Position numbers and translations under genes: made by a program
Source: a bacterium HR23
Lineage (GTDB): Bacteria > Chloroflexota > Dehalococcoidia > Lucifugimonadales > HRBIN23
Assembly (NCBI GenBank): GCA_002923335.1
Contig: BEHZ01000092.1
Coordinates: 1-6,761 of the forward strand
Direction of reading: 5' to 3'
Length of the DNA stretch: 6,761 nt
Notes under the pieces: model-generated
What the model saw: the letters and a program-made list of their open reading frames with translations, nothing else
What the model was told of the DNA's origin: nothing
Database searches by the model: none
Part shown: positions 1-6,273 of the stretch, piece by piece
How positions within the stretch are numbered: position 1 is the first letter of the stretch
Layout: every line of letters begins with the position of its first letter

Positions 1-34
1 GCAGAGACAGGGAACCGTCCAGCCTCCCCGGCGC

Positions 35-1336
35 CTACCCAATGGGGATGCGTTGGTTCGGGGCCGGGGTGGGTCGGGGGGCGACGGTAGCCCCGCTGGG
101 GATGAGGCGATCGGCGGGGAAGTCCTCGGCGGTAACGCCCGGCATGACCTTCACGTTGCGCCCGATGTGGGTGAAGGGGGGCACCACTGCCCGCTTGCCC
201 ACCAGGGTAATGCCTGCAAAGAGGTTGTCCGGCTCCTCCTGGTTGGGGGTGTTGTCATCGGTGTAGCCGATGGTGGCCCCTTCGCCGATCACCGCTTCCT
301 TGTCAACAACGGCGTGGCGCACCTTTGCCCCCCTTTGCACTACCACATCCTCAAAGAGGATGGAGTCCTCCACCAGTGCTCCTTCCTCCACGACGACGCC
401 CTGGGAAAGGACAGAGCGACGAATGGCGCCCTTAATGCGGGAGCCGTGGCAGATGAGGGATTTCTCCAGGGAGGCAGTGGGGCCTATCCAGGCGGGAGGG
501 CGGTCCTGGGGGCGGGTGCGCACCCGCGCCTCCCCGTTGTGCAGATCCAGGGGGGGAGGGTCCTCCAGGAACTCCATATTGGCCTCCCAGTAAGCCTTCA
601 CTGTCCCCACGTCTCGCCAGTAGCCCTTGAAGAGGTATCCGAACACCCGATACTCCCCCACCATGCCCGGCAGGATGTCCTTGCCGAAGTCGTGGGTGGA
701 GCCGGGGCGTCGGGCGTCGGTCAGTAAGACCTGGTGGAGGACGGCGCGGGAGAAGACATAGATCCCCATGGAGCCGAGGTTACTGCGGGGGTGGGCGGGC
801 TTCTCCTCAAAAGAGACCACCTGGCCGTCGTCGTTGAGGGTTACGATGCCGAAGCGGTGGGCCTCCTCCCAGGGCACCTCTATAACGCCCACGGTCACAT
901 GTGCCTTCTTGGCACGGTGGTAAGCCACCAGGTGACTGTAGTCCATCTTGTAGATGTGGTCGCCGGCCAGGATAAGGACGGTATCGGCTCGCACCTCGTC
1001 CAGGAAGGAGAGGTTCTTATAGACGGCGTCGGCGGTGCCCTGATACCAGTCCCCAAAGTGGCGTCCTGTGTAGGGCTGAAGGATAGAGACTCCAGCGTGC
1101 TCCCGGTCCAAGTCCCAGGGCCTTCCGGCGCCGATGTGCTCTAGGAGGGAGTGGGGGCGATACTGGGTGAGCACGCCCACCTTGTAGATACCCGAGTTGA
1201 CGCAGTTACTGAGGGTAAAGTCGATGATGCGATATTTGCCGCCGAAGGGGACAGCGGGCTTGGCCCGTTCCTCCGCCAGGATACTCAGGCGTTGCCCCTG
1301 TCCGCCTGCCAGAATCAGCGCCACCACCTTATCCAT
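35..1336 (-). CDS. glgC: Glucose-1-phosphate adenylyltransferase (ADP-glucose pyrophosphorylase)
   Basis: This cytosolic enzyme makes ADP-glucose and pyrophosphate from ATP and glucose-1-phosphate, the committed step of bacterial glycogen synthesis. From the chosen ATG the protein has 433 residues, a normal length for the family. The N-terminal nucleotidyltransferase domain (about 3-260) carries the AGGQGQRL loop (10-17), RAKPAVPFGGKYRIIDF (about 25-41), the QGTADAVYKN block near 99-108, AGDHIY with the likely catalytic Asp126, the glucose-1-phosphate-site EEKP with Lys179, and YWRDVGT (239-245). The rest (about 285-403) is a left-handed beta-helix with hexapeptide-like repeats, ending in a Pro-rich tail. 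A GTG at 1342 lies directly against the AGGAGG (1343-1348) with no spacer. The ATG at 1336 has a 6-nt spacer and is preferred. The gene is divergent from glgA, whose product uses ADP-glucose. All family motifs look intact. The allosteric effector cannot be told from sequence. Confidence 0.97.
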   Translation of the reverse strand: MDKVVALILAGGQGQRLSILAEERAKPAVPFGGKYRIIDFTLSNCVNSGIYKVGVLTQYRPHSLLEHIGAGRPWDLDREHAGVSILQPYTGRHFGDWYQGTADAVYKNLSFLDEVRADTVLILAGDHIYKMDYSHLVAYHRAKKAHVTVGVIEVPWEEAHRFGIVTLNDDGQVVSFEEKPAHPRSNLGSMGIYVFSRAVLHQVLLTDARRPGSTHDFGKDILPGMVGEYRVFGYLFKGYWRDVGTVKAYWEANMEFLEDPPPLDLHNGEARVRTRPQDRPPAWIGPTASLEKSLICHGSRIKGAIRRSVLSQGVVVEEGALVEDSILFEDVVVQRGAKVRHAVVDKEAVIGEGATIGYTDDNTPNQEEPDNLFAGITLVGKRAVVPPFTHIGRNVKVMPGVTAEDFPADRLIPSGATVAPRPTPAPNQRIPIG

Positions 1337-1342
1337 CCGCAC

Positions 1343-1348
1343 CCTCCT
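1343..1348 (-). promoter_or_regulatory. Shine-Dalgarno of glgC, decides the start
   Basis: The minus strand reads AGGAGG followed by GTGCGGATG. The GTG touches the Shine-Dalgarno directly, whereas the ATG at 1336 sits 6 nt away, which is a normal spacing. The ATG is therefore the likely start, two codons inside the longest reading frame. Confidence 0.75.
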
Positions 1349-1375
1349 GGGCCGGCCCCTTTCCCGGCTTACCCC

Positions 1376-1381
1376 TATACT
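1376..1381 (+). promoter_or_regulatory. Candidate glgA -10 box
   Basis: TATACT matches the TATAAT consensus at 5 of 6 positions and would start transcription near 1388, about 30 nt before the glgA ATG. No good TTGACA-like -35 lies 16-18 bp upstream, where the sequence is GC-rich (around 1353-1358). The promoter is therefore weak, activator-dependent or of another sigma class. It overlaps the candidate glgC -10 on the other strand. Confidence 0.35.
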
Positions 1382-1406
1382 ATTCTAAAGTCGGCTCCCC
1401 GCGCAA
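1377..1406 (-). promoter_or_regulatory. Candidate glgC promoter
   Basis: On the minus strand, TTGCGC (1401-1406) and TAGTAT (1377-1382) are separated by 18 bp and resemble sigma-70 -35 and -10 boxes. An overlapping TAGAAT (1382-1387) is an alternative -10. The predicted transcript would start near 1370 and have a leader of about 34 nt. The -35 match is weak. The main support is that this AT-rich patch is the only one in an otherwise GC-rich divergent gap. Confidence 0.4.
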
Positions 1407-1410
1407 GGAG
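1405..1410 (+). promoter_or_regulatory. Shine-Dalgarno of glgA, decides the start
   Basis: AAGGAG is followed by ATTGTGCCGATG. The GTG at 1414 is only 3 nt away, too close for good initiation. The ATG at 1420 is 9 nt away and is the better start. Confidence 0.7.
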
Positions 1411-1419
1411 ATTGTGCCG

Positions 1420-2883
1420 ATGCCTAACGAAGGGCTGAAGGTCTGCATGGCGTCGTCTGAAGCGAGCCCCCTGGCCCGCACGGGGGGATTGGGGGATGTG
1501 GTGGGGGCGCTCCCCAAGGTCTTGGCCGACTTGGGGGTGCGTGTTTCCCTGCTCCTCCCCGCCTACCGTTGCGTGCTCCAAGGCCCTTTCCCCCTGGAGG
1601 ACACGGGTATTGCCCTCTCGGTGTCCGTGTCGGGCCAGCGGGAGGAGGCGGTTCTCCTCCGCACCCGTCTGGACAGCGCCGTTCCCGTTGACCTGGTGCG
1701 AGCCGACCACTACTTTGACCGGGTGCACCTGTATGGGCCGCCGGGGCAAGACTATCCCGACAACGCCCGGCGCTTTGTGTTCTTCTGTCGGGCGGTGCTG
1801 GAGGCCCTCCGTCGGGAGCCTCCCCACATCCTCCACTGCCACGATTGGCAGACTGCCCTGGCCATCGCCTTCCTGAAGGCCCAGCCTCAGCGCTATCCCG
1901 AACTGGCGGGGGTGAAGACGGTGTTCACGGTGCACAACCTGGGCTACCAGGGGCTTTTCTGGCATCTGGACTGGCACCTGCTGGAGTTGCCGTGGGAGTT
2001 TTTCACTCCCCACTTCATGGAGTTCTACGGCAGGATCAACTTCCTGAAGGGTGGGCTGGTGTTTGCCGACGCCATCACCACCGTCAGCCCCACCTACGCC
2101 CAGGAGGTCCAGACCCCCGAATACGGCTTCGGACTGGAGGGCGTTTTTCGGGAGCGGAGGGATGCTCTGGTGGGCATCCTGAACGGGGTGGACGAGCAGG
2201 TGTGGAACCCCCAGACGGATGCCTTCATCGCCCAGCGCTATAACCGGCGGAGCGTGGTGGCGGGGAAGCGGGCGTGCAAGGCAGACCTCAAGAAGACCCT
2301 GGGCCTCACCGCAGATGAGCGGGTGCCCCTGATAGGGATGGTCTCTCGTCTGGTGGAGCAGAAGGGCCTGGACCTGGTGATGGAGGGGTGGCAGGCCCTC
2401 CTGGACATAGGGGTGCAGTTTGTTCTGCTGGGACAAGGGGAAGAGCGCTATGAATCCTTCGTCCGGGAAGCGGTCGCTCACCACCCGGGCCAGGTGGGGG
2501 CGCACCTGGCCTTTGACGATGCCCTGGCCCATAAGATTATGGCCGGGGCAGATATGCTCCTGATGCCTTCCCGCTACGAGCCGTCGGGCCTCACCCAGAT
2601 GTATGCCCTGCGCTACGGCACGGTGCCCATCGTGCGGGCCACGGGAGGGCTAAAGGACACGGTGCAGGAGTATGACCCCTCCACCGGGCAGGGCACAGGC
2701 TTCCTCTTTGAGCGGTATACAGCAGAGGCCATGCTGGAGGCGGTGGGGCGTGCCCTGGCTCTTTACCGGCGCAGGCGGGAGTGGATACGCCTGGTGCGCA
2801 ACGGCATGGGGGCCGACTTCTCTTGGAGACGCTCGGCGCAGGAGTATCTGGCCGTGTATCAGCGCCTGGTGGGGCGGAAGTAG
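1420..2883 (+). CDS. glgA: Glycogen synthase, ADP-glucose type (GT5)
   Basis: This enzyme transfers glucose from ADP-glucose to the non-reducing end of an alpha-1,4-glucan in the cytosol. It has 487 residues from the preferred ATG, typical for GlgA, with the two Rossmann domains of GT-B enzymes. The N-terminal domain begins with the ADP-glucose-binding loop, here RTGGLGDVV (from residue 20), and contains HCHDWQ (139-144) and HNLGYQG (172-178). The C-terminal GT5 catalytic domain (about 297-480) contains GMVSRL (306-311) with Arg310, Lys315, and PSRYEPSGLTQ with Glu387. The spacing of Arg310, Lys315 and Glu387 equals that of E. coli Arg300, Lys305 and Glu377. Two small departures from E. coli are Arg instead of Lys in the KTGGL loop and Ser instead of Cys after EP. 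The gene is divergent from glgC, and its last 25 bp overlap the convergent DUF35 gene. Confidence 0.96.
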   Translation: MPNEGLKVCMASSEASPLARTGGLGDVVGALPKVLADLGVRVSLLLPAYRCVLQGPFPLEDTGIALSVSVSGQREEAVLLRTRLDSAVPVDLVRADHYFDRVHLYGPPGQDYPDNARRFVFFCRAVLEALRREPPHILHCHDWQTALAIAFLKAQPQRYPELAGVKTVFTVHNLGYQGLFWHLDWHLLELPWEFFTPHFMEFYGRINFLKGGLVFADAITTVSPTYAQEVQTPEYGFGLEGVFRERRDALVGILNGVDEQVWNPQTDAFIAQRYNRRSVVAGKRACKADLKKTLGLTADERVPLIGMVSRLVEQKGLDLVMEGWQALLDIGVQFVLLGQGEERYESFVREAVAHHPGQVGAHLAFDDALAHKIMAGADMLLMPSRYEPSGLTQMYALRYGTVPIVRATGGLKDTVQEYDPSTGQGTGFLFERYTAEAMLEAVGRALALYRRRREWIRLVRNGMGADFSWRRSAQEYLAVYQRLVGRK

Positions 2884-3338
2884 AGGATGTCCAGGATAGA
2901 GCCGCGGCGCTCCTGGGGTGGCTTCAGCACGGCCTCCACCGGCATGCCGATGGCCACCTGGCCCGGCTCCACCTCCCCGAGGCGATGGAGGACGCCCCCG
3001 TGGGCCCCCTCCAGGCGCACAAGGGCCAGGATGTCGGGGTGCTCTAAACGACGGCCATCCAGGTCATAGTAGGCCAGCGTGAAGGTGAAGACGGTGCCTC
3101 TGCCGGGCACCTCCACCCACTCCTCCAGGGAGGCGAAGCACCGCTCGCAGTAGATACGGGGGGGCACGTAGAGGAGGTGGCACGCGGGACACCGTGTCCC
3201 CAAGAAGCGACCGTGCTCTTTCAGTTCACGGAAGAAGCGTTCGCCGGCGATGCCAAAGGTGTAGATGTTGTAAGTGGGGATTTCCCCCTGCCAGGCCAGG
3301 GCCCGGTGCACCTGCTGGGGCTTCTCCAAAGGCAGCAT
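2859..3338 (-). CDS. Zn-ribbon/OB-fold DUF35 protein B, probable partner of a thiolase-fold subunit
   Basis: This 159-residue protein has the DUF35 layout. An N-terminal helical extension (about 1-45, with GERFFRELKEHGRFLG) leads into a four-Cys zinc ribbon, CPAC...CERC, with Cys50, Cys53, Cys64 and Cys67. An OB-fold (about 70-150) follows and ends with PPQERRGSILDILYFRP. Family knowledge: DUF35 proteins bind thiolase-superfamily enzymes and help form the active complex, as in the archaeal acetoacetyl-CoA thiolase/HMG-CoA synthase complex, BbsA-BbsB and ChsH2-Ltp2. It is the last gene of the operon, 9 bp after its paralogue DUF35-A. The ATG at 3338 has AGGGGG 5 nt upstream, overlapping the stop of the previous gene, which suggests translational coupling. 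The longer GTG start at 3344 overlaps that Shine-Dalgarno and is unlikely. Its 3' end overlaps glgA. The substrate is unknown. Confidence 0.9.
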   Translation of the reverse strand: MLPLEKPQQVHRALAWQGEIPTYNIYTFGIAGERFFRELKEHGRFLGTRCPACHLLYVPPRIYCERCFASLEEWVEVPGRGTVFTFTLAYYDLDGRRLEHPDILALVRLEGAHGGVLHRLGEVEPGQVAIGMPVEAVLKPPQERRGSILDILYFRPTRR

Positions 3339-3343
3339 AGGCA

Positions 3344-3349
3344 CCCCCT
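3344..3349 (-). promoter_or_regulatory. Shine-Dalgarno of DUF35-B overlapping the DUF35-A stop
   Basis: The minus strand reads TAGGGGGTGCCTATG. The TAG is the DUF35-A stop, AGGGGG can act as Shine-Dalgarno, and the ATG at 3338 follows after 5 nt. The overlap suggests that the two zinc-ribbon proteins are translated in a coupled way and made in similar amounts. Confidence 0.6.
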
Positions 3350-3860
3350 ACAGCGGTCGGAAGTAGCAGATATCAGTGATGGCACCTGTGCGCTCCTGCG
3401 GGGGCTTCCAGAGCGCCCGGACCCGCAGGCCCACCCGCACCGTTTGGGGGGTTACCTCTCCCAAGATGTGCAGGATACCACACCCCGGCGATGCCCCATC
3501 CAGGGCGATGACGGCGGGGAACTCGGGCTCCCGGCGGCGGGAGGCGTCCCAGTTAACATAACAAACCGAGACGGTCTGGACGGTGCCGGTGTCCTGTAGG
3601 GGAACCCATTGGGTCAAGGGCCGGAAGCAGTTTTCGCAGACGATACGAGGGGGCACGACGGTGCGCCTGCAGGAGGGGCAGTGGACGCCCAGGATGCGCC
3701 CCTCCTTCAGGCCCTGCAGGAAGCGCCCGATGGCAATGCCGGCGTCCCAGGCGTATCTGGCGTTGGGGTCCCAGCGCACTGACAGAACCCGTCCCTCGGG
3801 GATGTCGCTCTCCCGCAGGGGTGTGCCCCGGAACTCGTTGACGGTCCACCGCAGGGGCAT
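3348..3860 (-). CDS. Zn-ribbon/OB-fold DUF35 protein A, probable partner of a thiolase-fold subunit
   Basis: This 170-residue protein is a paralogue of DUF35-B with the same order of parts. The N-terminal extension (about 1-57) includes AGIAIGRFLQGLKEGRILG. The zinc ribbon CPSC...CENC has Cys61, Cys64, Cys75 and Cys78, and is followed by an OB-fold (about 80-160) ending in PPQERTGAITDICYFRP. The shared VPPRI between the Cys pairs and the PPQER end make the relationship to DUF35-B plain. Both zinc sites are complete, so neither copy looks decayed. An AGGAGG (3866-3871) 5 nt before the ATG supports the start, and the preceding thiolase-fold gene ends 19 bp upstream. By family precedent it should bridge or cap a thiolase-fold subunit and may help bind CoA. 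Which of the two thiolase-fold proteins it prefers cannot be read from the sequence. Confidence 0.9.
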   Translation of the reverse strand: MPLRWTVNEFRGTPLRESDIPEGRVLSVRWDPNARYAWDAGIAIGRFLQGLKEGRILGVHCPSCRRTVVPPRIVCENCFRPLTQWVPLQDTGTVQTVSVCYVNWDASRRREPEFPAVIALDGASPGCGILHILGEVTPQTVRVGLRVRALWKPPQERTGAITDICYFRPL

Positions 3861-3879
3861 ATCTCCCTCCTGCCCTCTG

Positions 3880-5043
3880 TTATATCCCCAGCACGACCAC
3901 GGTGCCCACCTGCATCAGGTCGCCCCAGGCCTGAGCGAGGCCCCGGCGGGGCTTCCCCGGCACCTGGCGCTTGCCCGCCTCGCCCCGCAGCTGCCAGAAG
4001 ATTTCCGCCACCTTCATCAGTCCGGCGGCGGCGATGGGGTTGCCCACTCCCAGCAGCCCCCCCGAGGGGGTTACCGGCAGGTCGCCGTCCCGGTTGGCCA
4101 CCCCGCTGGCGATGAGGTCGGGGGCCTCTCCCCTTCGGGCGAAGCCCAGGCCCTCCAGGTGGTGCAGTTCCTTGTAGTCAAAGGGGTCGTAAGGCTCCAC
4201 AATATCTATCTGCTTGCGGGGGTCCACGATGCCGGCCATTTTATAGGCCATACGGGCTGCCTTCTCCACATACACGGGGTAGGCCAGGTCCCGATTGGTC
4301 CAGTAAGAGGTGTCCAGGCACCAGCCGATGCCCTCTACCCACACGGGCTTGTGGGTGATACGGCGGGCCTTCTCTTCGCAGGCCATAACCAGGGCCACTG
4401 CCCCATCGCTGGTGGGGCTTACATCCAGGCGTTTCACCGGCCAGGCCATCACCTCCGATTGGAGCACGTCATCCACGGTGATATTGCCGGCCACATGGGA
4501 GCAGGGGTGGTCCAGGCCGTTACGCTTGTTCTTCACCGACACCAGGGCGATGTCCCGCTCGGTGATGCCATAGGTGGCCATATAGCGGTGCATCTCCAGG
4601 GCAAATATCCAGAGGAGGTTGGTGCCCAGGGGGCGCTCCAGGGTGTGGTCGAAGATGGCGTTGAAGGCACCCTGGGGGTGGGGATAGCAAGAGGACATCT
4701 TCTCCTCGCATACCACCAGCACCGTGTCAAAGAGACCGGACGCCACGTGATACCAGCCCTGGATCACCGCCCAGACCCCTGTTCCGCCCCCCACATACCC
4801 CCGCATCACCGGCTTGCGGAAGGCCCCCGCCCCGTCTATCAGGTATTCCCCCTTACGGTGGACGCCGTCGAAGGCGTCCGGGGCGGAGCCGAGGATAACG
4901 CCGTCGATATCCTTGAGGGTGAGTTCGCAGGAATCCAGGGCCATGCGGGTGGCGTAGAAGGCCAGTTCCTTGGGGGTCTCCAGGGCACGGCGCATAAAGC
5001 GCGTCATCCCGGCGCCCACAACGGCGACACGGCGGAAGGGCAT
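3880..5043 (-). CDS. Thiolase-fold protein 2 (SCP-x/lipid-transfer type), catalytic Cys absent
   Basis: This 387-residue thiolase-superfamily protein starts with the typical VAVVGAGMTRF strand. It has LVVCEEKMS (109-117), TSDGAVALVMA (211-221), a C-terminal PSGGLLGVGNP (326-336) and the ending QAWGDLMQVGTVVVLGI (371-387). The overall layout is that of SCP-x-type thiolases of about 390 residues. The catalytic positions are altered. The usual Cys of the CASG-like motif aligns to Gly86 in YVGGGTG. The HDCF motif reads YDPF (285-288). The GHP histidine is Asn335. The start has AGGAGG (5051-5056) with a 7-nt spacer. The gene is 59 bp downstream of its paralogue and 19 bp upstream of DUF35-A. Normal thiolysis looks impossible. 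It may be a structural or CoA-binding subunit, or use different chemistry. Automatic labels such as acetyl-CoA acetyltransferase should be treated with caution. Confidence 0.88.
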   Translation of the reverse strand: MPFRRVAVVGAGMTRFMRRALETPKELAFYATRMALDSCELTLKDIDGVILGSAPDAFDGVHRKGEYLIDGAGAFRKPVMRGYVGGGTGVWAVIQGWYHVASGLFDTVLVVCEEKMSSCYPHPQGAFNAIFDHTLERPLGTNLLWIFALEMHRYMATYGITERDIALVSVKNKRNGLDHPCSHVAGNITVDDVLQSEVMAWPVKRLDVSPTSDGAVALVMACEEKARRITHKPVWVEGIGWCLDTSYWTNRDLAYPVYVEKAARMAYKMAGIVDPRKQIDIVEPYDPFDYKELHHLEGLGFARRGEAPDLIASGVANRDGDLPVTPSGGLLGVGNPIAAAGLMKVAEIFWQLRGEAGKRQVPGKPRRGLAQAWGDLMQVGTVVVLGI

Positions 5044-5050
5044 AGCGTCG

Positions 5051-5056
5051 CCTCCT
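5051..5056 (-). promoter_or_regulatory. Shine-Dalgarno of thiolase-fold protein 2
   Basis: A perfect AGGAGG on the minus strand lies 7 nt before the ATG at 5043. The surrounding 59-bp gap shows no convincing promoter or terminator, so this gene is probably read from the upstream operon promoter. Confidence 0.75.
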
Positions 5057-5102
5057 CGCTGCGCGGTTTCAGCACTCCGTATGGTGTCCCCTACTCCCGA
5101 CC

Positions 5103-6254
5103 TTACACCCCCAGCACCACCACCGCCCCGCTGCTACTGGGCACCCCTCGCCAACTCTGCACCAGGGCGGTCTGTGCTCCCTTCACCTGGCGTCGTTCGG
5201 CATCGCCCCGTAGGTGCATCACCGCCTCTGCCAGGCGGGCGAGGCCTGTGGCCTCCCCCAGGTGGCCCATCCCCAGGCTTCCCCCTGACACGTTCACCGG
5301 CAGGAGACCGTCCCGTTCCGTCGCCCCCTCCTCTACCAAGCGTCCTGCTTCGCCCCGACGGCACAGCCCCAGCGCCTCCATGTGCATCAGTTCCTTGTAG
5401 GCGTAGGTGTCGTCGATCTCCGCCAGGTGCACTTCCCGGGCGGGGTTGCGGATACCCGCCAGGCGATAGGCCATCCGGGCAGAGAGGTGAGCGTAGACCG
5501 CTTCCCCCCATTCCCGGGTCTCCAGGGTGGGGCTATCGGAGCACCAGCCCACCCCGCGTATCCAGACGGGGTGGCCCTTCAGCCGACGGGTGGCCTCCTC
5601 GGAAGCCAGGACGACCACGATAGCGCCGTCGGCGCTGCGGGACATCTCCACCTCCGAGAGGGGGGCGAAGGCGGGCGGGGAGGCCAGGGCCTCCTCTAGC
5701 GTTAGGTCGGCGCCGTAGGGGGCAAGGGGGTTCAGGAGGGCGTTACGGCGGTTCTTGACCGCCACCCGCAGACACTGCTCTCGCACCGTCCCCGTCTCCA
5801 CGAGGAAACGGGCCATCTCCATCCCGGCGAGGCAGGCGGGGTGAAAGCGCAGGGGGCGGTTGTAGATAGGGTCCAGCGCCAGGGCGCTGATGTAGGAGGG
5901 GGTGAGGACATTGGACGCCTTGCTGTGCCCCTCCACGACCACCACCTCACATTGGCCCGTCTGGATGAGCATATAGCCGGCGGAGATGGCGTAGAGGCCG
6001 TCGGCGGTGATGGTGTGCACGGGGCGCAGCGCAGCGCCCAGTTGGTCGGGGGTGTATTCGTCAAAGATGGCGGTGCCTTCCTCGTAGTCCTCCGCTACGG
6101 TAATGAAACTGTCCACATCCTCTCGTGGGTTGATGCCAGCGTCGTGGTAGGCGCGCTGGGCGGATTCGTAGACCAGTTCCCTATAAGAGACCTCAGGGGA
6201 AAGGGGGCGAAAAGGGGTGAAGCCGATGCCCACAATGGCGACACGGCGCATCAT
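5103..6254 (-). CDS. Thiolase-fold protein 1 (SCP-x/lipid-transfer type), nucleophilic Cys absent
   Basis: This 383-residue thiolase-superfamily protein is a clear paralogue of the next gene. Shared elements include VAIVGIGFTPF at the N-terminus, SADGAIVVVLA (207-217), VWIRGVGWC (230-238), AYKELMHMEALGL (285-297), VSGGSLGMGH (322-331) and a VVVLGV end. In the nucleophile motif the expected Cys aligns to Thr83 in HTITADG. The HDCF motif reads DDTY (281-284). The GHP histidine is kept as His331 in GHL. It may therefore be the more active of the two subunits, but not a standard thiolase. It is the first gene of the operon. Two consecutive ATGs follow AGGAGG (6259-6264) with spacers of 4 and 7 nt, so the second ATG (6251) is an equally good start. 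Possible roles, inferred only, are aldol or retro-aldol cleavage of an acyl-CoA, or acyl transfer without a Cys intermediate. Confidence 0.88.
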   Translation of the reverse strand: MMRRVAIVGIGFTPFRPLSPEVSYRELVYESAQRAYHDAGINPREDVDSFITVAEDYEEGTAIFDEYTPDQLGAALRPVHTITADGLYAISAGYMLIQTGQCEVVVVEGHSKASNVLTPSYISALALDPIYNRPLRFHPACLAGMEMARFLVETGTVREQCLRVAVKNRRNALLNPLAPYGADLTLEEALASPPAFAPLSEVEMSRSADGAIVVVLASEEATRRLKGHPVWIRGVGWCSDSPTLETREWGEAVYAHLSARMAYRLAGIRNPAREVHLAEIDDTYAYKELMHMEALGLCRRGEAGRLVEEGATERDGLLPVNVSGGSLGMGHLGEATGLARLAEAVMHLRGDAERRQVKGAQTALVQSWRGVPSSSGAVVVLGV

Positions 6255-6258
6255 ACCG

Positions 6259-6264
6259 CCTCCT
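6259..6264 (-). promoter_or_regulatory. Shine-Dalgarno of thiolase-fold protein 1
   Basis: A perfect AGGAGG on the minus strand lies 4 nt before the ATG at 6254 and 7 nt before a second in-frame ATG at 6251. The second spacing is closer to the optimum, so the annotated start may be one codon too long. Confidence 0.7.
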
Positions 6265-6273
6265 GCTGTATAG

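Noticed and set aside
1..34. Sequence downstream of the glgC stop
   Set aside because: Only 34 bases are visible and no convincing terminator hairpin or gene start can be supported.
53..727. 224-codon plus-strand open frame
   Set aside because: It is antisense to glgC, whose motifs are continuous throughout. The sequence is Gly/His/Val-rich and resembles nothing known.
1349..1368. GC-rich palindrome GGGCCGGCCC and a possible 5-bp hairpin in the glgC leader
   Set aside because: The stem is short, lies in a very GC-rich stretch where such matches are expected, and has no T-run or known riboswitch shape.
1375..2532. 385-codon minus-strand open frame
   Set aside because: It is antisense to glgA, which has full GT5 motifs. 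The translation is His/Gln/Pro-rich with no recognisable domain.
5044..5102. Possible internal promoter or terminator between the two thiolase-fold genes
   Set aside because: No -35/-10 pair and no hairpin with T-run was seen in the 59 bp. Only a clear Shine-Dalgarno is present.
3583..5400. 605-codon plus-strand open frame
   Set aside because: It lies antisense to thiolase-fold protein 2, DUF35-A and part of protein 1, has low-complexity His/Gly/Pro-rich composition and no family motif. It is a shadow caused by high GC.
3880..6254. Reading one thiolase-fold gene as HMG-CoA synthase, giving an archaeal-type mevalonate complex
   Set aside because: The two proteins are close paralogues of SCP-x thiolase type, and neither has the catalytic Cys that HMG-CoA synthase needs.
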